In this document: piece after piece, positions 25,440-44,003 of the stretch
Position numbering within the stretch: the stretch's first letter is position 1
Layout of the letters: each line of letters opens with the position of its first letter
Translations under genes and position numbers: made by a program
The notes under the pieces: generated by a model
Database searches by the model: none
Told to the model about the DNA's origin: nothing
Seen by the model: only the letters and a program-made list of their open reading frames with translations
Assembly (NCBI GenBank): GCA_021613535.1
Contig: CP075495.1
Location: forward strand, 12,834,001 to 12,898,000
Direction: 5' to 3'
Length of the DNA: 64,000 nt
From: Adineta vaga
Taxonomy: Eukaryota; Rotifera

Positions 25440-26001
25440 CATATCTTTCTCCAAACTACCAATAAAAAAAGAAATTTTTCGTTCATTTTTTCATTCAAAC
25501 CTAGATTGTATTGTTCCTTATTGTTTGTATATGTGTGTGCAATAGATCAACAAAAAAAAAACACCACCGTTTGTGCGTCATTATTGATCATTATCATCTT
25601 CTGTATAGATGTCTTGTAATCCCTTCGATCTACTGTTTTTCTGTTTAACTTATATGTATAAATATATATTGAAAGTAAATTTATTTTCATGCAGCACAAC
25701 AAAACAAAATGAATAGACAAGGATGAAGGATTTCAATATCACGAATGTTAGATAAAAGACATTAATTTTCTACAAATATAAGTGCAAAGCGACTAGAAAA
25801 AGAAACTGTTTATTATTATTACAGTACTGAAAGCAAGAGATTCTTTAAGAATATATGATGAAGGAAAGAAAAAAGAAAAAGGATTTTTTCTGTTCAAGAT
25901 CACTTTGATAGTTTTAGAAAAAGAAAAAGATTCTAATGCTTCGAGAAATACATATGTATAGAAATTGGAATGATTATTTGTTCTTTAATTTAATGTCACT
26001 A
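25440..26001. other. Convergent 3' interval, MARCH6 / SLC16-like gene
   Basis: About 560 bases of AT-rich sequence. AATAAA at 25461-25466 suits MARCH6 transcript end. No coding signal. Confidence 0.5.
25461..25466 (+). terminator. Candidate poly(A) signal of MARCH6
   Basis: AATAAA about 22 nt after the MARCH6 stop codon, on the coding strand, followed by an A-rich run. Close spacing would give a very short 3' UTR, which is plausible in a compact genome. Confidence 0.45.
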
Positions 26002-28698
26002 CTAATTATCTGACGTATTCATCGTCTTATTTAGTTTGATCGTTTGCTCGGTTGGTGTTTTATCTTTTTTTCGTTCCTTTAAAAATTGTACTATGTACAA
26101 TGTCATTGTCACACAACCAGATAAACCCATAAAAACTCCAGCAATTATCAATGATAATTTGTAACCATAATGTTCAGCAATCCATCCTAATTTAAGAACA
26201 ATCTCAATGATACAATTTTTCTATTTCAAATTCATCACTTTACCTCCCATAACGGGTCCGAATAATGATGAGAGTCCTTGTCCAAGTAGAATGAGTCCAT
26301 ACGCTGATGTTAACAATTCTAAACCACACATATTTGCAAGTATAATAGATGTTAATGCATAGTTCGCTGATACCGATAATCCAAATAGAAGAATAACTAA
26401 TACTAATGCCGTATATGAATGTACAACAAATGGAATTAGACAACTCGCAATACTGCAAAGTATTGCACCGATATTGTAGAGTACTAATTCATCAATAACT
26501 GAATAATTCGCTACAAAACCAAAGAAAAGTTGACCAAAAAATTGACCGATACCAAGAATGGTAACTAACATCGTCATTTGTGCTTTTGAATAACCAATAA
26601 CCGTTTCGCCATAGTCAACTAGTGAAAATCAATCTGATATATATTTACAACGAAATAATGTTTTATCTTACCTGGAAATAAATAGATTAAATCATAGAAT
26701 AGATAAAAAAGAAATTGAGAAATAAAAATGAATACATAGCGATAATCACGAAATAATTGTAAACCTAACATTCGACGTAATGTATGAAGAAATGATAAAC
26801 CTTTTCGATAAAAAAGTAATCGACGACGTCGATGTCGATGATGTCCAGATCCGTCTTCATCATCTGATTCCGATGATGAACTTGATATTGATGTTGCTGA
26901 TTCTTCATAAACATACGATTGAATTAAATCAGGACAACTTGTGGCAGATAATGCTTGTTTTTTTTCCGATAATTTCATTGGTACATTACCAGGATAGAAA
27001 ATATCTTTTTGATTTATTGGTTGATAATAAACTTGTAATAGATGTTGAGTTTGTTTAGTAGGTGCAAGTGTACGAAAACGAACAGAAGGACGTCGAGGTC
27101 CAGTTGTATCTTTATTTAATATTGGTAATAAATCAATATGTTCTTCAAAATATGATGGTAAAAAGTGAATTTCGAAAAAAACAAATATGTTTACCTGGTT
27201 TGATAATGGATTCTTTTTTATTGACATTTTCTTCAAATGGTAGTTGAGATGAGAATGTAATCTGTTTTTGTTCAGCAAGAATAGGTATGGGTCGATCACG
27301 TCCATGGTGACCAAGATGATGTGCTGTTGAAGTTCTCTTATCAATTAATGGATTTTGATTTTGATTTGGAACAGTTAAGGTATTATTTCGTTCTTTTGTT
27401 TTATTTGATATTAAATAACGAAAATTTGGCATACGAAATAATTTTGGATTAGTTCCTGTTTCACCTTGTTTTTTCGTTATTTTCTTCCAACGTTCATTAA
27501 TAAATGTCATATCATTGAAAATTTTCTCTCGAAATGTTATCATATCTATTTTTGGACTATTTTCATGTTGAATTTCTGTAATATCATCTGCTGAATAAGA
27601 ATCAAAAAGATCCGATTCATTGGCAACGGATATTGAATCGTTATCTTCATTGATTGTTGAAACTCGTTCGTTATTTGAAATCGATATACTTACAGATTGA
27701 TTTGCGTGACGTAACGCACATTGTTTATCCATATCATCGACAAAACGTTGTAATTTCTCCATTGATGTCATGCATGATGGTGGTAAGCGTATATCATTCC
27801 TAGTATGATGATAATTTTTATCTTTTCGATGAAATGTAAATTCAGCAGGACGAAAAAGTGCACCAAATAAAACAATAGTAAAAAGAATGCCCGATAAACA
27901 TAGAGTTGTATTTTGCCAATCGCCATAATAATCATTTAATATATGAATTAATTGTGCAACAACGGCATTTCCAAGACCTAGATATTTATTTTCGATGGTT
28001 CATTCTTCAAATCTATTTTTTTAACTAACCTGTTCCACCGACAGCAACAGCTGTTGCAATAGCACGATTCTCATCAAAATAGTGTGCTACAATAACAACT
28101 GCAGGAACATAGACACATGATAGACCAATACCTATATAAATATACACATATATAAATAAATAAAAGATATCTAATTGATTTTTTTTCTATCTTTACCACA
28201 CGTAATTCCAATACCAATTAATGCGCCCATAAAATTACCAAAATATGAAGCAAAAAGTAAGCCAAGAGAACAAAGTAAACCACCTATCATCGTCATAATA
28301 CGGCAACCAATTTTATTAACTAATGCACTACATAATGGTGCTAAGAGAAGAGGTAAACTAACAAATAATGATGCAATTATGCCGACAGTATGTAATTCAA
28401 GATTTAAATCATCTTTAATTGAATGCATAAGAATACCAAATGAAAAAAGGAGACCATCAGCAACAAAATGTACACAGAATGAACCGAATACAATTACCCA
28501 TCGCCATGATGTTGTACGACGAATGACAGTGTGAGATGATGAACTATCTGTTGTGTTTGAATCATGACGTTCACGACGTTTTTGTTTTCCTGTACAAGCT
28601 GAAAGTAATTGAAAAGATGCAGATGATGATGATCGAGGTGGTGGTGCTGGTGCTGGTGCTGGTGAAGAAGATGGTTGTAATGAATCATCAGATAACAT
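26002..28698 (-). CDS. MFS transporter, SLC16 (monocarboxylate transporter)-like
   Basis: Major facilitator protein with about 12 membrane helices in several exons. The first ATG (28698) opens a Ser/Pro/Ala-rich cytoplasmic N-terminus. TM1 begins with SWRWVIVFGSFCVHFVADGL, the place where SLC16 members have the D-G-G-W-GW-V-V-x-A-type motif. Next come FGILMHSI, GIIASLFVSLPLLLAPL and NKIGCRIMTMIGGLL, then YVPAVVIVAHYFDENRAIATAVAVGGTG: the YF..RR..A.G.A..G..G region of monocarboxylate transporters, here with ENR. A large cytosolic loop of about 300 residues with Ser-, Asp/Glu- and basic-rich patches separates helices 6 and 7 (about 26800-27830). The C-terminal half shows FGFVANYSVIDE, LFGLSVSANYALTSIIL and GLILLGQGLSSLFGPVMGG, ending TMNTSDN. 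Substrate cannot be read from sequence; the Asp/Arg pair used for proton-coupled lactate transport is not clear. SLC16 rather than another MFS group is a motif-based judgement. Confidence 0.82.
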
Positions 28699-30375
28699 TC
28701 TGTTATTTGTAAACGTTCTAGTTTTGATTTAACCATGCAGCAAAAATCGTTTGGAAATAAAATCTGCTTTGATGATTTGAGCAATGATGTAAAATTTACA
28801 AAAAAATCAGTTAAAAAGTTTTTGTTTATAGTTGAAAAATAGTAAATCGAAGTGGCCATACACCTTGACGGTGTTATTTATATCTTTATCTGAAAACATC
28901 AGTATATATATATATAGGAAAAAGCAATTCCGACCAGCTGAAAACTATTTTTCTATAATCCAAGTAAATACTAATCAAAAAGCAAAGAATAGAGATCTCG
29001 AAAACAATAACAAAACAGCAATTTTTATGTAGAATAATTGTTAGTCGTCTTTGTATCTAATTATGGTCACATTATGTGACAAAAAAGACTGGTAGAACGA
29101 GAGAGAGAAAGCCAGTAACGAGCGAAATCAGTTGGTTTTGACGGCGGATATAAGTAAAGAAAAGTCTCACGGGAATAACTCATATGTTCTTTCTTTTCTC
29201 ATTCTACGACATTTGTATCGTAGAAAAAGAAAGATACACATTTATGTTGTTTTTTTCTTTTCTTTTTCTTGTTATTCGATTCGCTACACACGATAAGAAA
29301 TAAACTGAGTACAAAATACAAAGAAAAATAGTGCTGAGTAAAAGTATTGAAATAAAGAAAGAAATTGTTTAAATAGAACACATTTATTTGATTCGAAAAT
29401 GATTTTGAAGAAAAATATAACAACAATAATGATGAAACATTGAGTTCTTATTTAACATAGATTAGTATGAGAATTCTCATAAGATCAGACAAAGTCACTG
29501 TTTCTTTTTTGCTGTACTAATATTTGAAGTATGTTTATCTTCAAATACGTTAATAGAAAAAACACATAGTACAATATTGATTTGACAATATCAATTTTAT
29601 TTCGACTTACACATGTTTAAAATTCATTGGTCTCTCAATTAGCTCTTAATTTATTGAACCAGGAGTACATTATCCTTGTTGACATGTCATATGTTCTGTT
29701 CTCGAAAATTCAATTATTTGTTATGTAAATATTTTTGTCCATCATCCTTATCATCATCTGTTGACAAAGATTATTTATTCAATTACATTCCAATACATTC
29801 ATCATCATCATATTAAATTGATTTTTTTCGAAGAAAAATAATCTGAAAAAAAAAGAAGACGCCAATCGAATTTTTCTTTTCTTTAAAAGATATTGCCAAT
29901 TAAGTTTCCATTGTTATTCTTACAAGATGACAAACAAACAAACAAAAAACAAGTTCAACGAAATACGATAAGCGGAACAAAAAGAAATAGATGTAGAAAA
30001 ATAGCCAGATATTTCTTTGTAGAATCCATCAATAAGATGTAGTAGTCTGATGTAGCATCTGACAGAAAAATGTTAAGAAATGTGCGTAGTACTAGTATAA
30101 AGAAATAAACAAAATGAACGAAAGATGAAGAGAAAAAGAAGTATTTGAATAGAAGACACATTAAATTCAAAGATGTATGTACGAGAATTACATAACTAGT
30201 ATGGAAAATTTTAATAAGCAATGACAAGAAGCAAAAGGAAAATGATTTGATAATTTTTAATTTCAGGAAAAAAAAAGAAATGATTTTGGGTTTTGGGTTT
30301 TTTTTAAGAACGAAAGACTACTGGTGATTGTGAAAAATCAGGAAGAAATGTTTAGAAAAACGAAAGAAAAGAAAA
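28699..30375. other. Intergenic interval upstream of the SLC16-like gene
   Basis: About 1.7 kb between the start of the transporter and the stop of the first SMSr gene. AT-rich with TATA runs near 28902-28915 and many A or T homopolymers. Short frames here are low-complexity (Phe/Leu/Lys-rich). No gene recognised. Confidence 0.45.
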
Positions 30376-33094
30376 TTAATCCGTTGGATATCGTACTTTA
30401 TCAAACCAACCGTTGAGCATCGTACGTGCTTCACAGATGATATCTGGTAAACAGTATTCATTTGGTAAAGCTTGTTTAACATTTTCTTCAAAATAGGAAA
30501 AAAATGGAAACCATATTCTCATTCGATTTTTATCCCGTTGAAAATATGTTCGATTATTTGCCAAACTAAAAAGCAAAATATTTTGTTTTACATTGTTAAG
30601 TAAGATATATCTTACGTATGATAATATATAAATAAACGGGAACTAAGTACCCATGCAATAAGAATATCAATGGAATAATGTTGATGACCAGCCAAGATGA
30701 AAAACATCCCAGTTAAAGCCATAATCCAACTGAGAAAATGGAGAAGATGGTATGAACGTGGGGAATCTTAGAATAAAGAAAACAGAGTTTTTTTAATAAC
30801 ATGTTTTTACTTAGCATATCATTTTTCTATATCAATATCATTTTTAACATCTTGATATATATATATATCCGCAACGGAACTATACGTTCTTTTTTTTTCT
30901 TCGTGTCATCAGACTAATTTTCTAACTAATGATATGAAGTTAAGTAGCATAATTTATCTTACTAAATTTTAAAAAATATCTTTATAGATCAAAATGAAGA
31001 AAATTTTTTCCGTTTTAAAATAATGTATCAATTAGAAAGAAACAAGTCTTTCATCTACTATTCTTTATCAGCAAGAATAATAAGTTCATGATTTTTATTA
31101 TTCAGAAAATCATAATGATATGAAATTATATATAAATAGATAAATGTCAAGATAACTCATGACTGTTGTTACTCAATAAAATTCTAATCTTCAAGAAAGT
31201 CTTCCAATATTTCTAAGACATCGATATCATCATGTGTATTATACAGATTATATGAACTGTATAACATTCTTTTCCTTAAGAATATCTAAAATAATGTTCA
31301 ATTAATATCATTCTTTACATACATTCGTTGATGAAATGTGTTGCTAGTACAAGTGTACAAGTATGCCCACTATATAAATAATCACCACATGTTTTAACAC
31401 CGAATGATGACATTCCTTGACCAAGAAAAATTAAAGTTGCTTTTTTTAAACGAGCAGCAAAGCTAGCCAATCTCTACAATAAAAGAAATCAATTAAATAC
31501 AATAATTCATATTGAATTAAAACATACTTCTGGTCGACAATCGGTTGTTTGTGTAGCTACTGGTAATGATGTAAAAACCATTGTTAAACTACGAAGAAAA
31601 TAAAGTGCAGCCGCAATCGCAAATAATCGACGAATAATAATCAGTCTAAATAGAAAAAAACAAGATATTTTGATAAATATTTGTAATTAAAATATTCATT
31701 ATGAAGTATATATTGATGTAAGTATGCGTTTAAGTACGGCAAGTAACGTAAGATTAATCTTCCATGTTGTTTTAGGTGTTTATTTTGTTAATATAGATTG
31801 AATTACTTACGATTATTCAAAAAAAAGTCTTATTATAGAAAAGATGAAAGATAAAATTCAATATTAAAGACAAATATATTTACCGATGTCGATGAAGAAC
31901 TAAGATCATAATGAGAGTAAGCACTTCGATAAGAATGATTTTTTCAGTAACTGAAAATGCCCATGGAATTTGTTTAACATTGTCCAGAATAAGATCAGGT
32001 AATGGTGGGAAATTTTTTGGATCCGGTAAACGTTCATCAACGATCGTAATAATAAATGAACAAAAATATACAGTAGATAAGGCAAGAAGACATGCCGATA
32101 GAGTCTTCTTTCGATCGGAACGTATTGAACCAACAAAACAACAACCTGTTATTGGTTGATCTTCAATTTGATCAGCTGGTGTACGATGTGGATTCAATAA
32201 TGGATTTGTAATACGTTGTGCTGTCGATGTTGATGAGGGTGGAAGAATATTAACTGACGTATTTGATGTTGACATACTATGCGAAGAAGATCGTCGATGA
32301 TTTTGTTGATTATTTGTAGAACGTGTCATTGTTAATGGTGCACGTTCGATCAATATAGTTGTTGGTGTTGCTGTTTGAGTTTGATTTGTGTTTGTTGATG
32401 TTATTGTTGAAAAATTTTGATGTAATTGTTGATGATGATGGTCTTCTTGTTGATTCGGATTCATTTGTACGGTTGTATGTGATGCTATTGATGACAATGA
32501 TGAAGATGAGGATGATGCAGATGCTGATGATTGCGTTGTTGGCATTATTGGTACTGCCGCTGCTGCTACAGCTGATGATGATGGAGCAGATACACGAGAT
32601 GTTGTAGGACGAACTTGTATCAAAGGAGAAAGAGGTCGGAGTGGTATGGGTGCTTGTAATGGGGGTGGAGTGAAATAAGATGATGCTGTCATTGGTAGGG
32701 ATTGTTGAAATTGTCTTTGATGTAGTGATGATTGTCGTTGTGTCCATATATGATAATTACTTGAATAGAATTGTTGTAATTGTTTAATTTGTAACCATAA
32801 TTCATTACTTTTTGTTGTACCTTTTAAATTTAAAACATCTTCTTCTTTTAAGTTCATTAATCGTTGACCATTCATACGATGTTGAGAACAAATCAAATCG
32901 ATACAATCCTCTAAATCACATTTTATAAGCCATTCTTTAACTTGTTCTATTGTCCACGTCGATGGATTCGTTGTTGACAACGGTGGCAATGATGATGTAG
33001 AAAATGATGATGGAAGTGAAGAATGTAAGGCATTTGATGATGTTAAACTATTAGTCAATTGATGTGAATTAGCAGGTGGAGTTGAAATAAGCAT
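30376..33094 (-). CDS. SAMD8-like sphingomyelin synthase-related protein, copy 1
   Basis: An SMSr-type ER membrane enzyme. Known SMSr makes ceramide phosphoethanolamine and senses ceramide. Exon 1 (31884-33094) holds a SAM domain (TWTIEQVKEWLIKCDLEDC, LMNLKEEDVLNLKG). A long Ser/Thr/Gln-rich linker with repeated Ser and Ala tracts follows, then the first membrane helix (LSACLLALSTVYFCSFIITI) and DERLPDPKNFPPLPDLILDN, a family signature. Later exons give FLRSLTMVFTSLPVA, then CGDYLYSGHTCTL and GHQHYSIDILIAW, which carry the His-His-Asp catalytic triad of the lipid phosphatase/phosphotransferase fold. The C-terminus ends WFDKVRYPTD. One intron (about 30780-31322) is longer than usual. It is followed upstream on the same strand by a second copy, so the two are tandem paralogues. 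Chemistry retained; exact head group preference inferred only. Confidence 0.9.
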
Positions 33095-34191
33095 TCTTTT
33101 CGCTTTTTCCTCTTCTAAAGAGAAAGAAAAATAGTATAAAAACAGGTTTGGAATGTTTGCAGAAAATGAGAAAAAGAAAAATCAATCTAATCACTCTCAC
33201 AGAATATCTACTAAATCAGATTGAAAGAAATATGTCATGATGTGATTAAAATGTCTAGAATAGAAGAAAGATAGAGGAAGATAGACAGCAAGAGAGAACG
33301 AGAAAGAAAAACAAAAAATTTTCTGACTCGATGATAGATGAGACGAAAATTCATAAACAAAAAATCAACAATTCTTATGGATCTGTTTAGTTTAGTGTTA
33401 TGCTCTATCGGTAATATCTGTCAGAAGAGATATACGCATAAATCAGACACATTCAGTTGACATTCACTTTCTCGAGTACGTTATATTAATTCAAATAAAT
33501 TTGTCTATTGAAATAAATAGAGTAATTGATGTTGACACTCAAAGAAGTTCAACAAAAACAACAGAAAAGAAAACCTTATTACTTGCTACACGTCACTTCA
33601 TTTTACGACTCAACCTAGAACAAACTTTATTGCCTATTTGTTCGTCTCTTCGAGTTACCCTATCTTTTTTACGACATGTAAAAATGACAAGATTTACACT
33701 ATTAATCAATATTGATTGATGGATAGGAAAATGAGTCATTACTATAGATGACGTTATTCTAATAATGTAAACTTTGATATCTATTTCCTTCAAGTAAAAC
33801 TCAAAAACAAGGTACAATATAACATATATTAATCTATTCTACTATATTCCAAGAGAAAATCATTTGTAGTAACTCGGCCTTCGTTTTCCTCTATATCTCA
33901 AATTACACAAGAAAAACACCAGTCTTATTTTACTTACTGTTCTTATTTACTTTAATTTCACGTAATACGGTTTGTTATCAGCTTAGTTTTTTAACGTCGT
34001 CATTTGATAACTATCTGAAAATAAAAATAAAATAAAATAAAATAAATATATATCTGTTAGTTATTCATTCCAAACAAAGGCGAAAAGAAAAAAATACGTC
34101 ATATATAACTGCAGTAATTCATATAGAAGAAAGATTATAATAAAAAATAAATATCAACGTCTCAATAGATGTAAGTAACAATCACTTATTG
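33095..34191. other. Spacer between the two SMSr paralogues
   Basis: About 1.1 kb of AT-rich sequence, holding the promoter of copy 1 and the 3' end of copy 2. One short frame near 33501-33719 is Thr/Leu-rich and unlike any family I know. No gene assigned. Confidence 0.45.
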
Positions 34192-36086
34192 CTATTTTTG
34201 TTTTTGTCTATGAATATTACGATTATTTTCATCACATTTTACTGAAGATCTCTCATCGATGATGTCTTCATGTATATGGAATGATTTTAATGGCCATGGC
34301 ACACGGAATACATTAGGAACCATACATTGAACATTTTTTTCAAAATATGAAAACATTGGAAACCATATGGATAAACGTTTATCTGATTGTGAATGTAAGA
34401 CAGCATTATTTGCTAATGAATGATAATATAGAAATAGACGACTTGTCAAAAAGAATGCAATAAAGACATCAATGGTATAATGTTCATGTGCAGCAAGAAT
34501 TAAAATCATACCAAATATATTACAAAACCAAGAAAGAAGATGTACAACATAGAAATCTGATGTTGTATCTAGAAAACGAAATGAATTCGTATGTCTTTTA
34601 TGTTCTTATTCAATTCTTACATTCTGTAATACAATGATTTAATAGAGTTAATACAACTGTATGGCCAGAAAACATATAATCACCACATGAACGTACACCT
34701 TGAATGGATAATCCTTGAAAGAGAAAGATTTGCAGACACCGAGTAAAGATTTCTATAGAAGTGCCATATTTCTAAATGAAAAACGAAACAAACAAATAAT
34801 ATTTAATAAATTTGAGAACAAAGAGAATGTGTAACTTACCAATGGAGTGCAATCAAGGTGATGACCGGGTACCTGAAATATATTTGATAACGAAATACAT
34901 GATTTGAATAGATAAATTTTAATTAAGGGAAATATGTGAGAGATATTTTCCCCATACTGATAATAAGAACAAAATTTGTTTGTTTTTTTTCGTTGTCTTT
35001 AACAAAGTAGGTGTCTATTCTATCACTTACACTTAATGATGTCACTAACATTGTAATAGATCGAAGAAAAAAAATTGTTCCAGCTAACGTAAAAAATCTT
35101 CGTAATATGATATTCCTAAATGAAAACAAAAAGAAAAGTAAAGCAAGGTGAAAGTATTTGAAAAGTTTTAGTTTCTATTTACCAATATTTGTGAAAAATC
35201 AAGATTAATAAAAATGTCACACTCATTATAACGATAATATATTCACTAACAGAAAATGCCCATGCTAAAAGATAAAGGAACATGTCTTTCTATATCATTA
35301 AAATAGTTAAATAACTTACAAATATGTGGAATATTATCAAGAAAAAGATCGGGTAATGGTGGATATCTAACAATAAAATGATCAGATCTACATTCCGAAA
35401 GATCGTATTCATTACTTTTGTACATTTGGAACACGATTATGTACAACAACCATAATAAATGATGTCCAAATTCCACTAATTAATGCATAAATAAAACTAA
35501 CTAATAATTTTCGTTTTTCACCTTTTGCAGTATTAAAGATTGGTTTTTGTTCAGAATGAATTTTACATGAACTGTACATATTATGTACATTGGATTCAAG
35601 TAAATGTGTTGGTGATAATGGTGAATGATTATGTTTAAAATTATCATTATCAAACGACTGTTGTTTCATTGATGTTAACATTTGAATTTGTTCATTCGTA
35701 TCATTGTGTAAATATGGTGTAGAAATACTTAATGGTGAATAGAAATTCTTCTCTTGACATTGTAATAAACGAATATGATACCATAATTTTTTGACATCAA
35801 CTAAACGTTGAATAGCTAATGGTGCTTGTCTAAGATCATCTTCTTTCATTAATAATAATGTTAAACCATCAATACCATTTTGATTACAAAATTTATCCAC
35901 AAAATTTGATAAATTTAATGAACAAAGCCATTCTTCAACATCTGTTGTTGTCCAAGATAGAACTGAGAATTTGTTCAGATTCTTTTTAAAATAAATAAAT
36001 ATATGTTATAAATAGATTTCACAACATTTATTAATACATACAGTATGAAAATCACCATTCGTCTTTGATTCTCTTAATTTAGTCAT
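34192..36086 (-). CDS. SAMD8-like sphingomyelin synthase-related protein, copy 2
   Basis: Tandem paralogue of the preceding SMSr gene. The ATG at 36086 opens a short exon ([15 protein letters not shown]), spliced to [19 protein letters not shown], a SAM domain with [19 protein letters not shown]. The linker is much shorter than in copy 1. Membrane helices include [22 protein letters not shown] and [20 protein letters not shown]; between them [16 protein letters not shown] keeps the family signature. The catalytic motifs are [13 protein letters not shown] and [13 protein letters not shown], so His, His and Asp are all present. [14 protein letters not shown] matches the same helix in copy 1. 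The tail is basic and polar (ending NIHRQKQK) and differs from copy 1. Short introns throughout. Same predicted reaction as copy 1, with diverged SAM, linker and tail suggesting different regulation. That last point is inference. Confidence 0.88.
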
Positions 36087-39000
36087 ATATAATTTTATGA
36101 AAATAAATTCCTATCTGAAAATATTTTGTCAAGAATTCTGATCTGATCGCTTTTAATAGAATTTATGAGAAAAAATGATTAATTGACTACCATTATTGTT
36201 TCGACGTCCCTACGTCATCATAACGTTGTTTACTATTCGTTCGTTCTTTCTTAGATAAGGATTAGTTATGAGAAACTAAAAAATAGGTCCCGATAGATGT
36301 CATAATAGATCAGTCATCAGTTTTTGTTTTATATAAACGCAATTCTTTTCATGTCTTCTATGTGATGTACGCAGATTAATACATATATAGGTCATAATGG
36401 AAAAATTTTGACCTTAAAATTCTTTTCCATCAGACTTTTTCTTTTATTTAAACCAATATATTCTACTTAAAGTATAATGTTTGTTGTTTCTTATTTTTTA
36501 TAAAAGTAAATGTTCGTTGTATTATTTAACTTTGACTTCTACCTTTCAGAAATGATAACGTATAGCTATGCATGACAGAGTGTATTGAAAAAGAAGAATT
36601 CGTTTATCGTATCGTACAAAATGACAAGGATTTCTGATAATTAATATTTAACAAAACTAACTTACGTGAATGAATTGCTTAATTTGGATATAGAATCATC
36701 TAGATATCACCAATCTGTATTTGATTGTATATAACCAAATCTATCATCTATATGATAAATATAATACTATTGTGATTATAACTATTATGTACGCAAATAT
36801 ATATGTGTATATATCCAGACGGACTGAAAGGTATATCTTGTTGATAGATCATTGCTGTCTTCATATGGATAGTTATTTCATGATTTTTGGACGAGAATCA
36901 ATCTATAATGAAGAAGAGAAATTGACGTAATTTTATTGTTTTCTTTTGATAATAACAGAAAGCGGATAATCTCATTCCGTTATTAGACATTTAAATACTA
37001 TATTATGACATGAGTCGATACTATTGGAATGTAACTGCATTGTTTTTCGACATGTATTTGAGTTTTTCCAACAAAAATTATATGGAATGTTTTAATCTCT
37101 TATCGGGACGTGACGAACTACGATAGTGTGCAAATTGTATTTAGGACTACACTTCCTTACTTTCTATTTTCTTTACCATCTTGTGTATTAATCTATAATA
37201 TGCTAGAGACAATTTTCTCATTCGTTTTCTTTCTAAGTTTGCGAGATGAAAATCTTTGATAGACAAGAAACGCATAGTTGATACCAGCCGTGTTGTTTTG
37301 ACTTGTTATTGTGGCAATTTTATATTGCCTGTTAATAGTAAATGGAGTATATCTACAATTGATAAATGTTTACATATTCATAAGATGCATCATCAATACT
37401 CATATTTTCAAAGAGAACTGAAGCATAGATTCTATGGATAATATAATAAATATCATCACGATAGTTTTATTTTTGTAGGTATTTATTCTCGGATATGGAA
37501 ATGATAATTTCACAGATTGACAAATATTTTCCATTAGTGTTAAATCATACCCATTTGTATCTTGAGGGTATGAATCTTAGTATTGCATTTATTTTTCACT
37601 CATACTTACACTCCTTATTCATCTTTGTTCTTGAATAGTTCGTATGTAACTCATTATACGTGAAGGAAGACAAAGATCAAACTCTTTTTTTCTTTCGAAA
37701 ACCAATTATATTTGATATCAAATAGATAAGATTTATTTGGAAAAATGGACGATTATAACCAAGACGCAAACTCATAGAAATGTATTCATGAATGAAATCA
37801 TTTTATAGTGATAAATTCTGTTTATCAGTAAGAAAAAAGTTTAGATCAATTGCAAAATTCATCTCAATCATAAAGTTGTGAATATTTAACATATGTTAAC
37901 TTTGCCTTCTGGTGTAACTTTTTTCACAATAAAACCCTTTTTCTTAATCAAAGTTGAATAGACAATCTGGTCATTTATATTTTAACTGTTTCTATTCTAT
38001 TGAAATTGAACTCATCTAATGATATCAATCGATCTGATAACGATATCACGTTGTAGATATCCCGGTCGATTATTTATGAACAAAAGAAATTATTCTCCTA
38101 ACCAATTCTGTTGTTTATGCAATATCAAGTGTAGGAAAAAAACAAAACGAATTTTATTTTAATAATATTTCGAGCAAAAAAAGTAATCCTTAGTTTTGCT
38201 TAGATAAAAAAATTCATTTGTGCATACATGCCTAAAACAGATTAAATATAAAAGTCGATCATCACCAAACAACACAGACTTGTTACTTATTTTTATGTCT
38301 TGTCTTCCGCATGAGGATGTATTTCACATATATCTCGAGTAGAAATTTAATCTATTAAATGTCGCCCACCAGTCAGTCGATTGCTTCCGGCTATCTGGTC
38401 GCGCATTTATGCACACGCTTTCAGCTTCAACGATCGTCAATTAATACTGTTGTTCAATTGATCAATCGATCGATTGAGGTATATACAATATTGCTCACTG
38501 TCTTTCATTGCCATATTAACATGACAACATCCATCTGTCAATGAGTTGAAAACATACATAGACGACGACCGGTAATCGTTCGACTTGTCACTGTATATTT
38601 TAATTCGGTTTTTTTCTTCTTTATTTCTCTGGAGATTTTTCAATGCCTATTCGTAAATTAACGTTATAAATATGAAATGAGATCGTTGGACAATAATGAA
38701 TGGACAATGGCCAGAATCATCGCGTGTCTCTGTCTGTTCGCATTAACACATCTATTCTTTGTCGTTGTTGGAGATAATCAAACTAGTTCAAAGAATATGC
38801 ATTTTCTTGCTCACATCTATCGGAATAAAATTCAGTTAGCTTTATCTTTTTAGTTATGGAAATCGCATCATCATCGTGCATTCTATAACATCGTTGAAAT
38901 CATTTTTGGTAGATTAAAGGAAGAGTCAAATAAGCTTAATTAAAGAATAAAAAGATCTATTAAAAAACTGTAGGGGGTGACAATAATATCAAGACACAGG

Positions 39001-39519
39001 AACAGTTCATTTGTTTCTTTTCTATAGAAAGCTAATTGTGATTCATGCAAATAACTTTATACCGGCTGTTCAATGATTTCTTTTTTTTCTTCGTTTCTGT
39101 GATCAATGTTCAGACAAAATTATTTTCCAAGTTAGTTCAATTCATTCTTATTTTGATGATTTTTGTATACAACGACAGGGAAAAAACTAATTAATAAGGT
39201 AAAAAGAAAAGAGTAGAGAGAGAAAAAGAAAAAAAACGACGGTTATTATCATTCTTGCATTGTTCTATGCACACATACACACGCACACAAACAAACAAAC
39301 AGATACCTGCGCGTATATGTGTTGTTATTAAATTGTACAATACTTTTTTAAAAAGTGCACAGAAAAGAAAAGGGAAAATGAATTGCATTTCAATAATTAA
39401 AGCCACACACACACACATAATTAGATGTACGCCAATACGACAAACGAAAGAAAATAAATATAGATGTAGAAGAGAGAGAGAGAGAAAAAAAACGAAAACG
39501 AACTGAATAGATGTAAATG
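36087..39519. other. Gene-poor interval downstream of EBF
   Basis: About 3.4 kb without a recognisable gene, between SMSr copy 2 and the end of the EBF gene. Open frames are short and unconvincing; one ATG frame at 38359-38544 (61 codons) lacks any known motif. An A/G-rich stretch lies near 39205-39240 and again near 39450-39500. Could hold regulatory DNA for EBF; nothing in the sequence proves that. Confidence 0.45.

Positions 39520-44003
<4,484 letters not shown>

Noticed and set aside
31911-32159. Plus-strand frame within SMSr copy 1
   Set aside because: Antisense shadow of the catalytic-region exon, with no motif.
38359-38544. 61-codon ATG frame in the EBF downstream gap
   Set aside because: Short, isolated, no motif or splice partner; about what is expected by chance in 3.4 kb.
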